This document shows, piece by piece, positions 44,336-57,708 of a DNA stretch of 64,000 nucleotides. The translations under genes were made by a program, and so were the position numbers. Under the pieces are notes generated by a model. It did no database searches, was not told the origin of the DNA, and was given only the letters and a program-made list of their open reading frames with translations. The stretch's first letter is position 1. Every line of letters begins with the position of its first letter. The stretch is from Rutstroemia sp. NJR-2017a BVV2 (taxonomy: Eukaryota > Ascomycota > Leotiomycetes > Helotiales > Rutstroemiaceae). The stretch spans positions 434,001 through 498,000 of the forward strand of contig NJPS01000013.1 of NCBI GenBank assembly GCA_002946415.1, in the 5' to 3' direction.

Positions 44336-47300
44336 CGTAGATCTCAAGCATACACGAGATGCCCAAACACGAAGTGCTCATACCCACCTACCCATCTACC
44401 AACCCGAAAAAGCCCACAACAAACCAGTTTGCAGAAACGGACCACCATTCAAGATCTGTGGATCTCAACGTTTCCCTGCAGAGCAAACCCGAAGAGGCAA
44501 CTCTAAATCCTCGCACCACGATCTGATTCGGTGACCAAAGGCAGATACAGCGTCAAGGTAGAGGATGATTTCAAGAACTCGGTCGAAATGTCGTGTTCTG
44601 TCCCGAAGAATTTTCCACTGCCACTTCCTGACGATCATCTTGCTCGTGATAGATGGACACTCATCGAGTAATGGTATGACACCACTGTTTTTCAATGCTC
44701 TTGAGAATGGTTCCTGTTACCCGTGGCAGAAGGAATATATAAATCCATGCATAATTCCTATTGTCGAATCCTCGTAGAAGGCAAGATTGTGAAAAACGCA
44801 TGGTTTGTCGCGGGGCCCTTGAAGAATAACACAACGCTATTGATACGCATTGTTGATTTCGACAGTTTCACGAAGAGTTGACTAGAACTAGACGAGATGA
44901 AGAAAGACGCGTGATGGTGTCAAATAGCTCTTAATGGTTTTGGATACGAGAGTTCTATTCACCAGTATTATTATTGCTTTGAGAGCGTTATACGGGGTGT
45001 TTTTGATGACATGCAATGCCGCACGTATCGAGGTTGGATGCATTGTTCAGGGGGGCACCGGCTTTGGAGAAGTAGGTTTTGGGATAAACTCTCCATCTGC
45101 ATTGGAGCATGTTGAATCCCCTCTACTAAGGATATGCTAGGCTGGAGGATTTGCGTTATACTTTTGACTTTCTCTGGTCAGCAGTGAATGACTTGCGCAA
45201 CCTCCATATGTACATAGATTCACTCGAGGGGGTAAAGAATCCATATTATAGATCTCAAATAGTAGCTTACAACAAATCCTCAGTCATAGTAGTTTGTGAA
45301 GCCACTTACATTCAGAACGACCCCACCGTGAAGTGGCTATTCTCAGAACACATGTTTGCGCCATTTCATTTCCATCTCCGGGGGGGAATGAGCAAGGTCT
45401 GGACTGAAGATGATGTGTAGACTAAGCTACTCGTCATTGGAGTTAGCTCCCAAATCAGACGTGTAATCAATACCATACGATCTAGACTCAAGTCCAAAAT
45501 CCTGAACAAGCGATACCTTTCGACCTATTCCCGGGAGACATACTCCCAGGGCAGCGAGTGCCACGTATTAACATAAATGCAACAAGCCCAAAATGGCACC
45601 ACTAGATACCTCAAAACCTCCTCGAATACCAAAATTCAATCCCCGTACTGCTCCCATCGCCTTTTGGAGGTAATCTCCGTCCGTCCTCCACTCCAGAATA
45701 CAAAACAGACGCTCCGCAATTTCCGCCCCCGCGTTCTCTTCCACCCCGCCACGGACGAACTATCCGAAAACAGAAAGAATCTCCGTCCCACACCACGTCA
45801 AAGCGTTCTGCAGTATGGTTCTCACAATCACAATCACAAACACTGTCGCACCGCATGCTTCACATGCACTTGCATTTGCATGTTGGTGCACTGACTGTTT
45901 ATTTTTTCCCTGGGTGTGGGGGTGGGGTTGTGTTGGATGTACTGTAGCATGCGGCTTAGGCATGTGGGGGTTTTCGCTCGAATATAAGGTGATGATTATT
46001 TGGTTGTATTGGTGGATGGAGACTGGACTTTTTGTTATGGACTTGACGAAGTCGTTGATGGATAAAGGAGATATTGCAGGATCGTACTGTATTCATTCTT
46101 GCGTCAAGAGTAGAATTCTAGAGCTGAAGCTGTAGAGCCAGATATCCCTCATTCAGATTTAGCACACTGTCTGGAACGTTTCAGTGAACATTCAGCTTTT
46201 TGCTCCAAGCCTCTAGAAATGAGGAGAGAAAGGTAGGTATGCCCGCAGGTCCCAGCATATTCAAAGTCGATACCATGTTCTATGCATGCTGCCTCCACGC
46301 CACCACATATGCCAGCGTGTTCCTGTCCCGTATAATGGGTCCAGTTCTTTTGCTTTCGTCTGGAGATAGAAAGACCCCTGAGGCGTATATAGTTTGTGTA
46401 CTTAGGGCGACAGCGTCTATTCTCGACTACCTACCGGTGGTGTTGGGTTCTGGTTGTCGTCGGTCATCAGGTTAGTTGAGGGATAAAGAAACCCAGAACC
46501 TTTGTGCCTGCTTCGCCATAGATGCATTATATAGTAGCATATCATTTCATCGCACAAAACCCAGTGAATGTTTTTGACTGTTTGGTCTTAACGGTCTCGG
46601 ATTTGTGCTCCATACTGCCTCTTGTCTGTGCTAATGTCTGAGTTAGGACCTACGTGTGTCAGGACAGGTTTAATTTATTTCGCGCAGATGTCTCGTAGCT
46701 ATCCAGTAACGATAGAGATTGTATCTTGGAATTAGAATGAGTTGAGACATGACGTCGTCGGTTTTATTCATCTTCAAACGCGACTAACCTCGAAAACATA
46801 TCTTATGGTACCGCTCTACGCGATTGCTAACGCGTTAACACGTGAGTGGAAGGTTACTTCAAGTCAAGTCGTACAGACTTCCACGGCGTCAACCGTTTCT
46901 ATCATCATTAGGAATAATTGCCAATTGTGACAATTTTACAACATGCCGTCAGCACATCCGCACACAAGGTGGCGGTATAATCAATTGGCCATCCTCTCGC
47001 GATCCATTGATCTTAATTACAGCTCCCCAATTACTCCAGCACCTTCATCAATAAGAGACGTCATCCTTGAGAGTTAGATCGCTATGGTAGACTGTCTACG
47101 AACATGTCAACTACCTTGATTGCATATCCCAATCCGGACACGAATCCTCGCCGTCTTCGGTAATCAATTGATTCCGCGCCAATCTGTTCATCTTCCGAGC
47201 CAATCTCGGTCACTGCTTCACGAGATGATACTGACGGCTCGGATACAGTCATACTATGCCAATAGATGCTCGGCGTCCTCAGACCATGCCATGATGGTGT

Positions 47301-50300
47301 ATTTCACCGAGTTACATAATCATTATGGTCTCATACCCATTCTCAAGTAGAGTTTGTGAATACCTCGAGCACCGGTGTACGGGCCGTCGTCGCCATGGCC
47401 ATGACAAAGCAGCACTGTAATCCAAAAGGGATGGCATAAGCACGGAAAAGGCGCGCGTGTTATTACGAGGCCCGAGATAACGAAACTTCTAGCTGCTTGG
47501 CATCAATACCGCGACGGCTCATTTCAAGTCGCAAGCATTCTTACGGGCCTTTTCGAGACTTGGTACACTTATTCAAGCGACGAATCCCATGGAAGATCCC
47601 TGTTTCTTTGTGTGTGACCCCTGATTAAGCGATCGGGAAAAGGCTTTTGAGAACGTCCTGCTCTATGCCACTCGTTGGCATTACTTCCGTCTATTTTCTA
47701 CTTTACATGGCGTCAAATAGCAAACGATTCCTTGTAATCCTATATCGGGCATGGCCGACCTTCATCGACGACTGGGTTTGCAAGGCCTGCCTGCGCCGCA
47801 CTGCCACGGAAGGATTCATGCACCGAACCGAGCATCGCCCTGAATAAAGTTCGCGCATATGCCTGTTTGGGACGAAAGCTGCAAACAGCATACTTGCTAG
47901 TTATTCTTGTCTATCTGTGACGCATCCTACCGGATACTTCCATTCCTGTCGAATATGTCATCCAAACTTCTGTTCTTAACGTCAACACGTGGCGACGCGA
48001 GGATTGACATGGTGGCGCAGAGAGTTTCAAACCTTCTTCATCCTGTCAGACGATAGGGCCGGGATATTTCTTTCCAAAACACACGCGTCTGTGAGGCGCA
48101 AAAGTATTCGAAAAATATGAGGCTGGGTAAATAACAACACTCGATATTTGACAATGAGCTTACTAAATCGCCCGCGTTAGTCTACTCTCTGGCACTGCCC
48201 GTTCGATGCTTTTCTGGCATACTCCTAAGGTTCACCAGTCATCTAATCATAGAGCATATACGATTGCTAGGTTGTACTTAGTTGGATTTGCAACCTGTGC
48301 CACTGTTGTTACTACGAAACACATCCTAGGGAGGACATGATCGATCACGTCGATGTTAATTTCGAACATGGCTCATCTCTTCAAATTGGCTAACTAGTTT
48401 GGATTACTTCACCGGAAGTTTTGCTACCTTCTCAATGAAGTAGTTGTTTGTGGAAGTAAATAATTTTGGGTATTGGACGTCACCTTTGATCCAGCCTTTG
48501 CGCAGGAGCAGACTTACGTCAACAACCTTACCTGGGCACTATGGTCAAGGTATCAACATCAGGCACGAAATGGAAAAACCCCATGGAGAGGCCTCCAATA
48601 TTCCATCCTAGTCATTCAGGCAAATGGTTCGGATAGACTCATCGCAAAAAAGGCACCACAATGGCACAGAAAACCCTTATGATCACGATAATATTCCAAT
48701 ATAACACAGAAATGATTCACACTTGTGGTCAATTATTCTCTGTGAGTCACTCGAACCTGGTTACCTTGCTCTAGCAACGTTGCAACATATAGCCACCATC
48801 TCCAAGCAAGCCATTGCGACGACCTCTGCCGGCAGTATTGCAATCTCCTGGGGTGCCTTGCGACTCTAGGCTTCCGTCGTACTGCGCCAGAGGTCGACCT
48901 TGACGGCCAAGAACCAGGTGCTACCTGCCCCAGTCCAGTTTAGAATCATCTTCACCGAAAAGGCTCGGTGAGGTTGAACGAGGGAGACTATTGATCACGG
49001 CTCTCTTCATCGTGAAAAGAATGCCGGCGCGAAGAGTGCTAATTTCGCCCAAGGGCGCTCACCGAAACACCCGGAAAGAACTCACAACGACAATCGGTGA
49101 CTCCTACTGTAGTCTTGCTCGAAAACCCCTTGCCAACACATTCCCCGCCACTAGATGGCGAATGCCCAGCACTACTGTGTACAGGCAGACCGCGTATGTA
49201 TCCGCGATTCAACTACCTACCCGCCCCTGGTACATTACTCACCATCCATCTAGAATCTGCGTTAATTCATTGCCACGAAAAAGAAAGCAAATAACAGTAA
49301 CCCGTTTTCCAGAGCTGGCTGTGCCGAACCATAGCTTGCTTCCAGCCTTTCTCTAAAATAGCCTGCACCTGTCTCCATTTGCTGTCAGCGTGCTATATCT
49401 GACGGTATATAGCTGCTAGTCACAAAATAATAGCTGACATCAGTATTATCGCGCAACTACGACAATGCCATATTTTCTACATGTTTGGATATTTTTCGAC
49501 ACTAAAGTCGCCGGAGCATCGAAGCCGAGATCCCCCATCTCCATCACCGCTCCACTTTCCATGCACCTGCTCGGACCCAGCTTGTATCCCTAAGCGGCTA
49601 GTTAAGTACAGTACACACAGCTCATGATTCTATACTCTAAATAATCCCAGCAAAGCCAAACCTCACACCGGAGCCCAATCCAGTATCAAAATACACCGGG
49701 TACCCAAAGCAGTATCAAACCACAGCAAGTTCGCACCAATTTAGCTTCAGCAACTAGGCCAGCAAATCGCAATTTTTCTTTCTTTCTTTTCTTTAGCCCC
49801 AACTTCACTTCCTAGCCACATTTCGCCGATCTATGAGTATCTTGAAACTATAGACTAGTTCCCGTTCTCCGGTGCCCGTCCCCGCCGGCCAACCAGACTG
49901 CGGAGGGCTGTCGAGCTGCGGTTCATTCCGAAGAACTTAACTTGCTGAACCCAATATCTTCAGCACAGACACCCATCCATCCACGTACTGTACACATAGC
50001 ATACATGCACACACGCATGCAGTACACAGATCCATGATCATCTGTTATGATCATTCGTTCATCGATACGATCTACGGTACATACATTACATCGGGGAGGA
50101 TAGAAATCAAGAATCTGCAGCGAGGAAACCAAGGTCAGAGATGGGCTGGATGAAACGACACGCAGATAGAGAGAAGAGATGGCTCACGCATCTTCCCTTC
50201 CCCCACTTTTTGATAATACAGTACATAATGGAGGGATGATCAGTCGCTCGCGTCGGTCATTTGTGGAGGTCCCACTTTCGAAGCTTTGGGGCTGTTCGAC

Positions 50301-50524
50301 TTATCCCGACCACTCGGATGAGAAAGCCGGGCTTTGACTTTCTCCACATGCGATCATCGAGTGGTGGATGGGATGGATGGATGCAGCAGAGCAGTGGTGT
50401 GGAGATGAAGAATGCCATGTTTTTGTTCCCTCTGTTTGTGGATGCGCTGAGGTGTTTTCCTCTTTCGTATGTATGTAGACGGAGACACTCATCCACTCGT
50501 GCGTCGTTCCATATGGATGGCAGG

Positions 50525-50548
50525 AGATAGATAGAGATAGATAGATAT
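50525..50548 (+). repeat. GATA tetranucleotide repeat
   Basis: Short run of AGATAG/GATAGATA units; a simple microsatellite. Confidence 0.7.
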
Positions 50549-51090
50549 CGAGAGTCTATGTCTCAGCCTCTGAGGGGCAAGACATACATCCCAAGCTCAC
50601 TTGATCTTAAGATGAGACTTCTCGTCCCATTCTGGCGCGAGATCCGTGATGAAAAGTAACATACCCATTGTTGTGCATACCTACCACACAGTCCACGATA
50701 CCGCGCAATGGGACGAGTTGGGGAAAAGGTCTTATTCCCGTACTACATGACTCAGTACCCCAGAGGTGGAGATCGTCAATCGTCTCTTTGTCTCTTCGTG
50801 GCTACAGTACGAGCACCCTGCCTGCATCGAACCCTTTTTCGCAAGCTCATACCTACAGATATAGTACTTGGGGAGGAAAAGGGTGTATTGTATTTGAAAC
50901 ATACCCTCCATCTCCGTACTTGTATGTATCCTCGTCTTCGACACACGGGCAAAGATAGACGGACCCTCCCTACATACAATACCACACCACACAAGCTTGA
51001 CTGACAGCCTGACCACAATCAGTCTACAAGCCCTCTGTACATTGCATTGCAGCGCATGACATGTGCATAGATGGTCGTGTCTTACTTCCA

Positions 51091-51126
51091 TCATCTCATC
51101 TCCATCTCCATCTCCATCTCATCTCC
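51091..51126 (+). repeat. CATCTC hexanucleotide repeat
   Basis: About six imperfect tandem copies of a pyrimidine-rich CATCTC/CCATCT unit. Confidence 0.75.
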
Positions 51127-54100
51127 TCCCATCCGCCCAGTTCCAATCCGGACCCCTTGATGTCAGGAATCTAAGTCGTCAGTCGTCCTCGTACAACTTG
51201 AAACGCATATGCATTGCATAACATCTCTGTTGAACTCGGTCGGTGTCGTGTAGCTCGGGGTGTGATTTTTTCGGTGAGCGTCGCCAACCTTTACCCACCA
51301 TGCGATCTTGAGAATATGGACAATTGAATTGTACTGTACAACGAGCTGTCCGCTTTAACTTCTTTTCCTAAGATTAATAGTTCGAAATAGGTAATTATTG
51401 ATTTTACCCAGCCCAACCCATTTAACCTCCGATAACGGCAAATTCCCTTTCCTCCCAGACCAGATCTCCGTCCATCCCCACATACATCGTACCCCTAACT
51501 AAACCCCTAAACTCAACCCCTAATTCTACCTCTACTACCACACTACCACCACTAACACTAAACCAAACTATCTATCTCCTCCATCCATTCACTAGTTTCC
51601 ACAGAATCGCAATACCCAGAACCAGAATCAAAGATCCTCCCTCCTATTCAGTCCCACAATCCACAAAAACACAAGACAAGACATAGCAACACGAACCATT
51701 GCGTTGGGTCGGTTTTTTTTCTTCCTATCCTGGCTATGTATGTATGTCGTGTCACAGTCACAGCGAGTTACATTTACCGTGACGCTGATGATTTCGAGTG
51801 TTATGTTATTCCTTTCTTTACCATAGTAATACACCAGAATGAATAACATCAATGTAAATACCAATGTACAGAAATTCAATCCTCCCAATTGGTAGAAGCA
51901 AGTCCCCTATCCCGCTTTCTCAGTGTCAATCAACAACTATCCAAGTCCAGCTTCCACAAACACACCGTACCGCCAAACCGCCTAACGCACAAATGCGCTG
52001 GACAGCAGCACAAGATCCTATCACAAATCATACCACTGAACGCGGAGTATCGGAACCAACCCCAAACCCAACCCAGCCAGCCTTGTAATCAATCACTGTA
52101 ACCACTGTACACAAGATCGGGCCATTCCCTCTCGCCTGTACCCTGTGCTGCGCGCCACCTGTGACCGTAGCGATTGAAGTACTGTACAGAACCAAAGTCA
52201 CGTTCCGACGCGCTGAGGAATTTGCATCGCGATCATAGATATGTCTATATCTTATGCAGAACATAAGGCAGTATATGGAAAACGTAGTAAAAATGATACG
52301 CATCAGCTCATCTCTTCCGACCCGTTGAATTGGGACAGTTGCGGTTCAGTTTTTCATGAATGGTGAGAGCGTCACGTTTATGGAATTGGGGATCATAAAT
52401 ATATAGAGCAAAGTTTTTGACTTATGAATTAAGCATTAAATTAAGTAATATTTCATCCTATCCCGTCCCCTCGCCATATCGTACTTCGCAGTACTCTCTC
52501 CATCTATCTATACCTATCCTATCCTATCTAAAAATCCCAATTCCATCATCTCGCTTTCATACCATCCATCCATCAGCACACAAAATGCGTGTCCTAGTCC
52601 AGTCCAGCTATTATTCCACCTTATAGGTCTCCGACGCATCAATCTATCCAGTTCCAGTACAAAAGAACAATACGATAAAAGCAAACCGCATGTATCCTTT
52701 TCCCAAAACTGGCCCATCGAAACGCCTGTATTAATGCAAGTAGTATAATATATCGCTCAAGAACAGACCAGTGTAATCCACCCGTGAATGAAACCTAAAT
52801 AAAGCTCCAAGTAAAGCCCAGCCAGTGTGCGAATACAAATGAAATGGTGAATAACATAAGGAAGAACAAAAGAAACAAACGACAATCTCGATTTGGCAAC
52901 AAAACGCTACCAACAGCAACGATGACAACAAAATGGTATCTCCAACGACGATAATGATATCCTAGAGCGCCAAAAGTAGCAGCAGTAACAAAAGATAAAA
53001 CAGACGCCACCAGCTAGCCAGTCACGCAATGAAATAGTGCTGGAACATGGTGTAGATCGGGTGGCTAAGAGGCGGAAAGATCAACTGACGAGACCAACGA
53101 GAACATGAAAGCGGTTGCCGTATGTGCCGACAGACACCCATCAGCAAGCAGCCAGTCCTCCAACTTCCATCTGCTGCGCATCCCGAAAACGAGATGCCAC
53201 AGCCAAGAAAACACGAGAAGGATCTCGATCAAGAAACCGCCCTAATGCTTGTCGAAGGCGTCTCCATCTTCGAAGCAAGTGAACCCATGCTCCACCCACA
53301 AGCGACGAGCTTGTAAAAGCGGAAGAAAAAATGAACGAGCCGTGCCGTGCATTCTCCCACCAGCTCGTAGATAAGAGATCCCCCTCCACAAAACATCGAT
53401 GTATGTACGCCCGGCACGCGCAAAGTCCTGCATGTACATGCTCGTACCAGTTACGCGTGGGCGTTCTTGTGTTTCGGTAGTGCTACCGCACGGCACGGCA
53501 CAGCACCCGTAATGCAAACCAGCAGAGTCATAAATATCGCACCGAACCAGACTAGGCTGGACTGCATTGGGTACGGGTACGGTAGCACCGTGACAAAAGC
53601 CCGGTGCATAAGAAGAAAAGGAAAACAAAAATATTTGCGAGGTTGCATCCCATATGCAAGTAATATGCAAGAATGAATATTTTTGTTCTTTTTCTTCTTT
53701 CTGCCAAGCAAGATGCGAGAAAGGTTGAGATGCGATGAGATGGTATTGATTAATTTTGTGCTACCATGATGGGAAAGAATAATAGGATATTCCCAAAATG
53801 ACGTAGATATAATTGCACCTTGGATGAACGCCCGCTTGACCCGTGTGCACACGTGTGCAGTGCTTTGCTTGTGTGTGCGTACGTATGTACGCGCAACCAA
53901 GAACCAAAAGCGATTATCAAAACCAAGAAAAGTAAGACAAATAACACAACATTAATAAGCGTCGAACCCTTTTCGAGGAAAGGTTATTGGTATATGCTAC
54001 ACGCCCAAGTACAATGCAGCTGAAAATAGTGTATAAATCAAAAACGCAAGATCAAGAAAAGCACATCGTCGAACGCCACCGGGGACTTTTTCGCCCATTC

Positions 54101-55096
54101 CCAAGGTCCATGTTGGACGGCAAAAAACAATAAGATCAGACCATCCATCCCAACCGGTTCGCCGCAGTTACCCGACCCAAACAGAACGCTATGGATTGAT
54201 ATCAAGAAATGGAAAGAGCTTGAGGATCGATATGTGCGAGATAAGCTGCAACATAGATAGATTGATGGCAGTAGATAGATAGCGACATGCATGTAAGCAA
54301 GGAAATTCCGATGCAGAAAGAATACATGAGGGTGTGGAGTAAGGTAAGTGGCGGTGGTAGCATTGTATTAAGAGCGAGTAAATAGTGGGAATCCCGTGCA
54401 CGTTGGAAAGAAGTGGCTCATTTTCCGCTAGTGGGGTATGATCGGGGACGATGAGGGTGTCGCATCGAGTAGAAGGAAGTAAGTAGGACTTTCCTGCTTT
54501 GCTTGTGTGATTTGTGTGAGTCGGAGTATGCGTGTATGGGAGGAATTAGTTTGATAGGCTGGCGAGGAGGTGTAGTTTGAGGTGGGTGTAGCAGTATGGT
54601 TTGTTTCGTGAGACGCACAGTCGCTTAGAGTTCTGAGGTTTTGTGTGTCTGCATGTATGTGTGTAGACAAACCCTGAATGTCGATATCTACCTAGTGCGT
54701 AGATCCTTACAGTAGAGTAACATCGAGCATAAGCAGCAGCCAAGCAGAAGCGAAGTAGCAGCAGCAGGGTATTTTTGGTCATCGAGGAGGTGTGGTGAGA
54801 GCCGATTCCGGTTTAGCGCGAGATGTCAATGTAGTGGTAATGGATGGGAGCGCTGCAAGGATGGGGTGGAGTTGTGCAAGGATTATGCGCAGGATTGTGC
54901 ATGTGAGGGTAATACGAGATAGACTTTAGCAATGCACTAAAACATGCTAGTTTGAACTTCGTCCCATGACCAATGATTTTCACTGGACACCCTTTTCTAG
55001 ACCACACTCCCAGTCTAAGTGGTCCAAAATCGGCCTCCAAGCCCTCATCAGTCTCCGAAAAGATCAAGGCCTGTCCAATAGGAGCGTTGCGTGGAT

Positions 55097-57708
55097 TCAC
55101 GTACGCGGTATCTGCTGACTATTTTGTTGATGGTGAGAAGACAAACCGCGTCCCATCCTGTTATCATCACCCCCGCTCACAGCCAAAGATGCATCCACAA
55201 CGCTTCGCGGTGGTTGGTGGTGGTGCTGTGGATAATCTATTGTCTGGGGTGCCGAAGTGCCGGCGGCAGTCGCGGGACTGTTTTCAAGATAATTCGATAG
55301 ATCCCATGAACTTCTAGCGCTTTGTGTTCCGAGCTGATGCTGATAATGTTGCGGTGTGGGCATGTGATGTGCACCTCCCTGCCAATGACTGGTCGACTCA
55401 GGACCACCATGTGGTACAGAGAGCCGAAGATCAGGGGGGCCACCTTGGAGCATCATCGACTTTTGACTTTGCGGCGAAATTGTTCGTGGCGGAAGATTGG
55501 AAGTATAAGCAGATGTTGTGGATCCTGCTATTGATCTTGGTGAGATGCCTCCGTGGTGATCACCCGAGTATGACATAGCCGCGGATGAATTCTCGGTAGC
55601 GTAGCCAGTGGAGCTTACTGGGGTCAGGAGGGCAGGTGGATGCGCAGGCGGAAGCGTTGAAGATGGACTTGCCGACTAAATGGATCGTTAGTACACTTCG
55701 GAATGATAATGGATTATGCTTACATATTTGCTGATAATCTTCTTGAGAGCGGGTCCAAGATCCTTCCAGTGGAAGACCTTCACATCCTTCTCAATATTAC
55801 GCGGCTTGGGATTAGGGAAAGCCATGATGACTTTGAAGAATTCCTCGCTATCGGGTTTTCCTTTCGATACCGTAGCCGGTCGGAAGCCTTCTAGATTCCG
55901 TCGTATCCTGTTCTTTTCTTCCACAGTAAACCTGGCTGCAACCAATTGCTCCAATAGGTAGATAGTGTCCACGCTCGTGACGTAACAATCATTTTTCTCT
56001 TCCCAGTAGATGCAACTGATTACCGTGCTATGTGACGGTCGCTCCTCGGCAGTAATCGGATGAAAGGTTGTCGTGATGGTGCATCCAGATTGTGATCGCT
56101 TGAACTGTACAAGCCGCCTCTTGGATTCCCACTCTTCTGGTGTCCAGTTTTGTACCATCATGCTTGACAAATCTCCATCAATATCCAGCTTAGCCTTGTT
56201 CGCATACATTGGGTATGGATTGTAGGTGTGACCACCGTGGGGGGTAGCTGCCGGGCTGGATGATTGCGACTGTAAAGTTGATGTGCGCGTGAAGGTGGGA
56301 TTGCCTGCTGGTGATGGCAAAGACGTCAACGCAGGTCTGTGCATGCTTGCATTTGATGGAAGACCTGGGCTTCGTGCTATACTAGAGCTTATCGAATATG
56401 CAGGGTTCCATGTAGATGTATGAGGTGAGGATGGTTTCAAGTTTGGAGGCGATGCTGTTGATGAGTTTGCGTAGCCGTAAGCAATGTTTCTTGGTGCAGC
56501 TTGGGGTGTGTAAGAGCCTGATGATCGACTGTACTGGGGCATGAGACTACTGTAGTTTGAGGTCGCTTGTAAATATGGCGAGTAGGAAGAGGGTGAGTCG
56601 GCGGGATTAAATCCATAAGGACTAAATTCCTCCTTCGGTTTCAGTTGCTGGGAGTTTCGTTTTGCCGGGCTCCTCAAAAGATCCGTGGAGTCCGTCGAAA
56701 TTTTTCGTTTCCTCGTTCCTTCCAGTGGCTGGGAAGAATTCTCATACGTGAAATCCCCAACCTCAACCTTGGAAATAACATCCCCGTCACCTTCCATGAA
56801 CATGAATACTGGTACCCGCGAAGAAGACCAGTTAGTACCCGCAAACTGAGGAACTTCGCAAGCTAGTGTGTACTGGCACACTCCCCCTGATGGGCCTACT
56901 TTCCTTATTGAGGCGGGGCATTTTTGCTGTCCGAATCCCAAAAAGAATGTCGGAGTATTCGAAGTCAGAATCTCATACATTGTTGTGAAATAAACACAGA
57001 CTGTAGTTCCCGCAGGGCCTCTCGAGGGCGAAAAGGATGTGACTTCAGGTATCGGCGAGGACCCGACGTTCAGGTAAGGACCCGCTTGATCATCGTAGGT
57101 TGTACGTGTGTTACTTGAAGAATATGCTAGCGGCGTCATCTGTCCTGGGGTTTGGAAAACTGGCGCCGGAGTTGATGTGGGTATCGAAGACTGGGTTCCA
57201 TAGCTTTGCGAGGAATATGGGAATGCGTTCTCGCTGTAGTTCCGACTAGTTTCGTAGCCTGTTTGGAAGGTTAGTGACTGAGATTTGACTAAATTTGAGA
57301 AGGCCCGCGAGATAGTAAGGCAACGAGGTTCCCGCGCATCAAACTCACCATGGAGTTGTGGGGGTTGTGGTTTCCCGTAGGCAGACATTGACAGGATATC
57401 TGTTGGGGAATCCGCCCGGGGCACAAGGGCTCCCTCGTACCCTTCTTCGTGTAAAGCTGCAGTCTCTGGTGACGGGTAAGTTTCGTCGATGATTATCGGT
57501 CTACCAGTAGATAGGTGTTCGGGCTGTCAAGGTATCAGGTTAGCAAAGAAAGGTCCGCCAGGGAGGTAGGTAAAGTTCCACGTACCTCGAACAAGGTGTA
57601 TGTTGAGTAGGCCAGCTTGGCGGTAGAAACGGAACTGTTTATAAGGATGGTCTCGCGAAAGCGATCAACACTGAACGGACAGACTCCTGGAGCTGGGAGG
57701 AGTTCGTT
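55097..57708 (-). CDS. medA: MedA/Ren1/Acr1-type developmental regulator (5' end unresolved)
   Basis: Exons read 57586-57708, 57349-57523, 55724-57258 and 55097-55675, all in phase, about 803 codons. The N-terminal exon begins NELLPAPGVCPFSVDRFRET and has no ATG, so at least one upstream exon is missing. An IPT/TIG-like segment (IPEVTSFSPSRGPAGTTVCV ... VPVFMFMEGDGDVISKVEVG) is followed by a Ser/Pro/Tyr-rich linker. The conserved C-terminal domain (WTPEEWESKRRLVQFKRSQ, GCTITTTFHPI, IYWEEKNDCYVTSVDTIYLLE, RRNLEGFRPATVSKGKP) is characteristic of Medusa-family proteins that control conidiation and adhesion in filamentous ascomycetes. The last exon is a His/Gln-rich tail. An intron of 90 nt (57259-57348) is in frame and stop-free. 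The gene sits alone between large non-coding regions, as developmental regulators often do. Confidence 0.85.

Larger units (their letters stand above)
49606..52187. repeat. Cluster of four GTACWGTAC palindromes
   Basis: Perfect 9-bp palindromes occur at 49606-49614 (A centre) and at 49985-49993, 51331-51339 and 52179-52187 (T centre). They are dispersed, not tandem, and all non-coding. See the finding on enrichment. Confidence 0.7.
44336..55096. other. Large gene-poor region downstream of the MedA-type gene
   Basis: About 10.8 kb contains no reading frame I can assign; all ORFs are under ~150 codons and lack domain signatures or splice partners. It holds four perfect GTACWGTAC palindromes (49606, 49985, 51331, 52179), a CATCTC repeat (51091), a GATA repeat (50525), and several CT-rich or AT-rich tracts. 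No tRNA-like box A/B pair was noticed. Candidates for what it does: long untranslated transcripts, regulatory DNA of the developmental gene, or old decayed sequence. Confidence 0.5.

Noticed and set aside
44507..44881. Plus-strand frame with two stops (TAA 44669, TGA 44702) that reads plausibly as protein (VTKGRYSVKVEDDFKNSVEM)
   Set aside because: It needs two nonsense changes and a frameshift to join an upstream ATG frame; no family recognised, and chance is adequate to explain it.
48771..49058. Minus-strand frame of 96 codons interrupted by one TAG, with a Gly-rich C-terminal half (GDCNTAGRGRRNGLLGDGGYM)
   Set aside because: It looks protein-like, but a frame of this length with one stop is expected by chance in a region this large, and I recognise no family.
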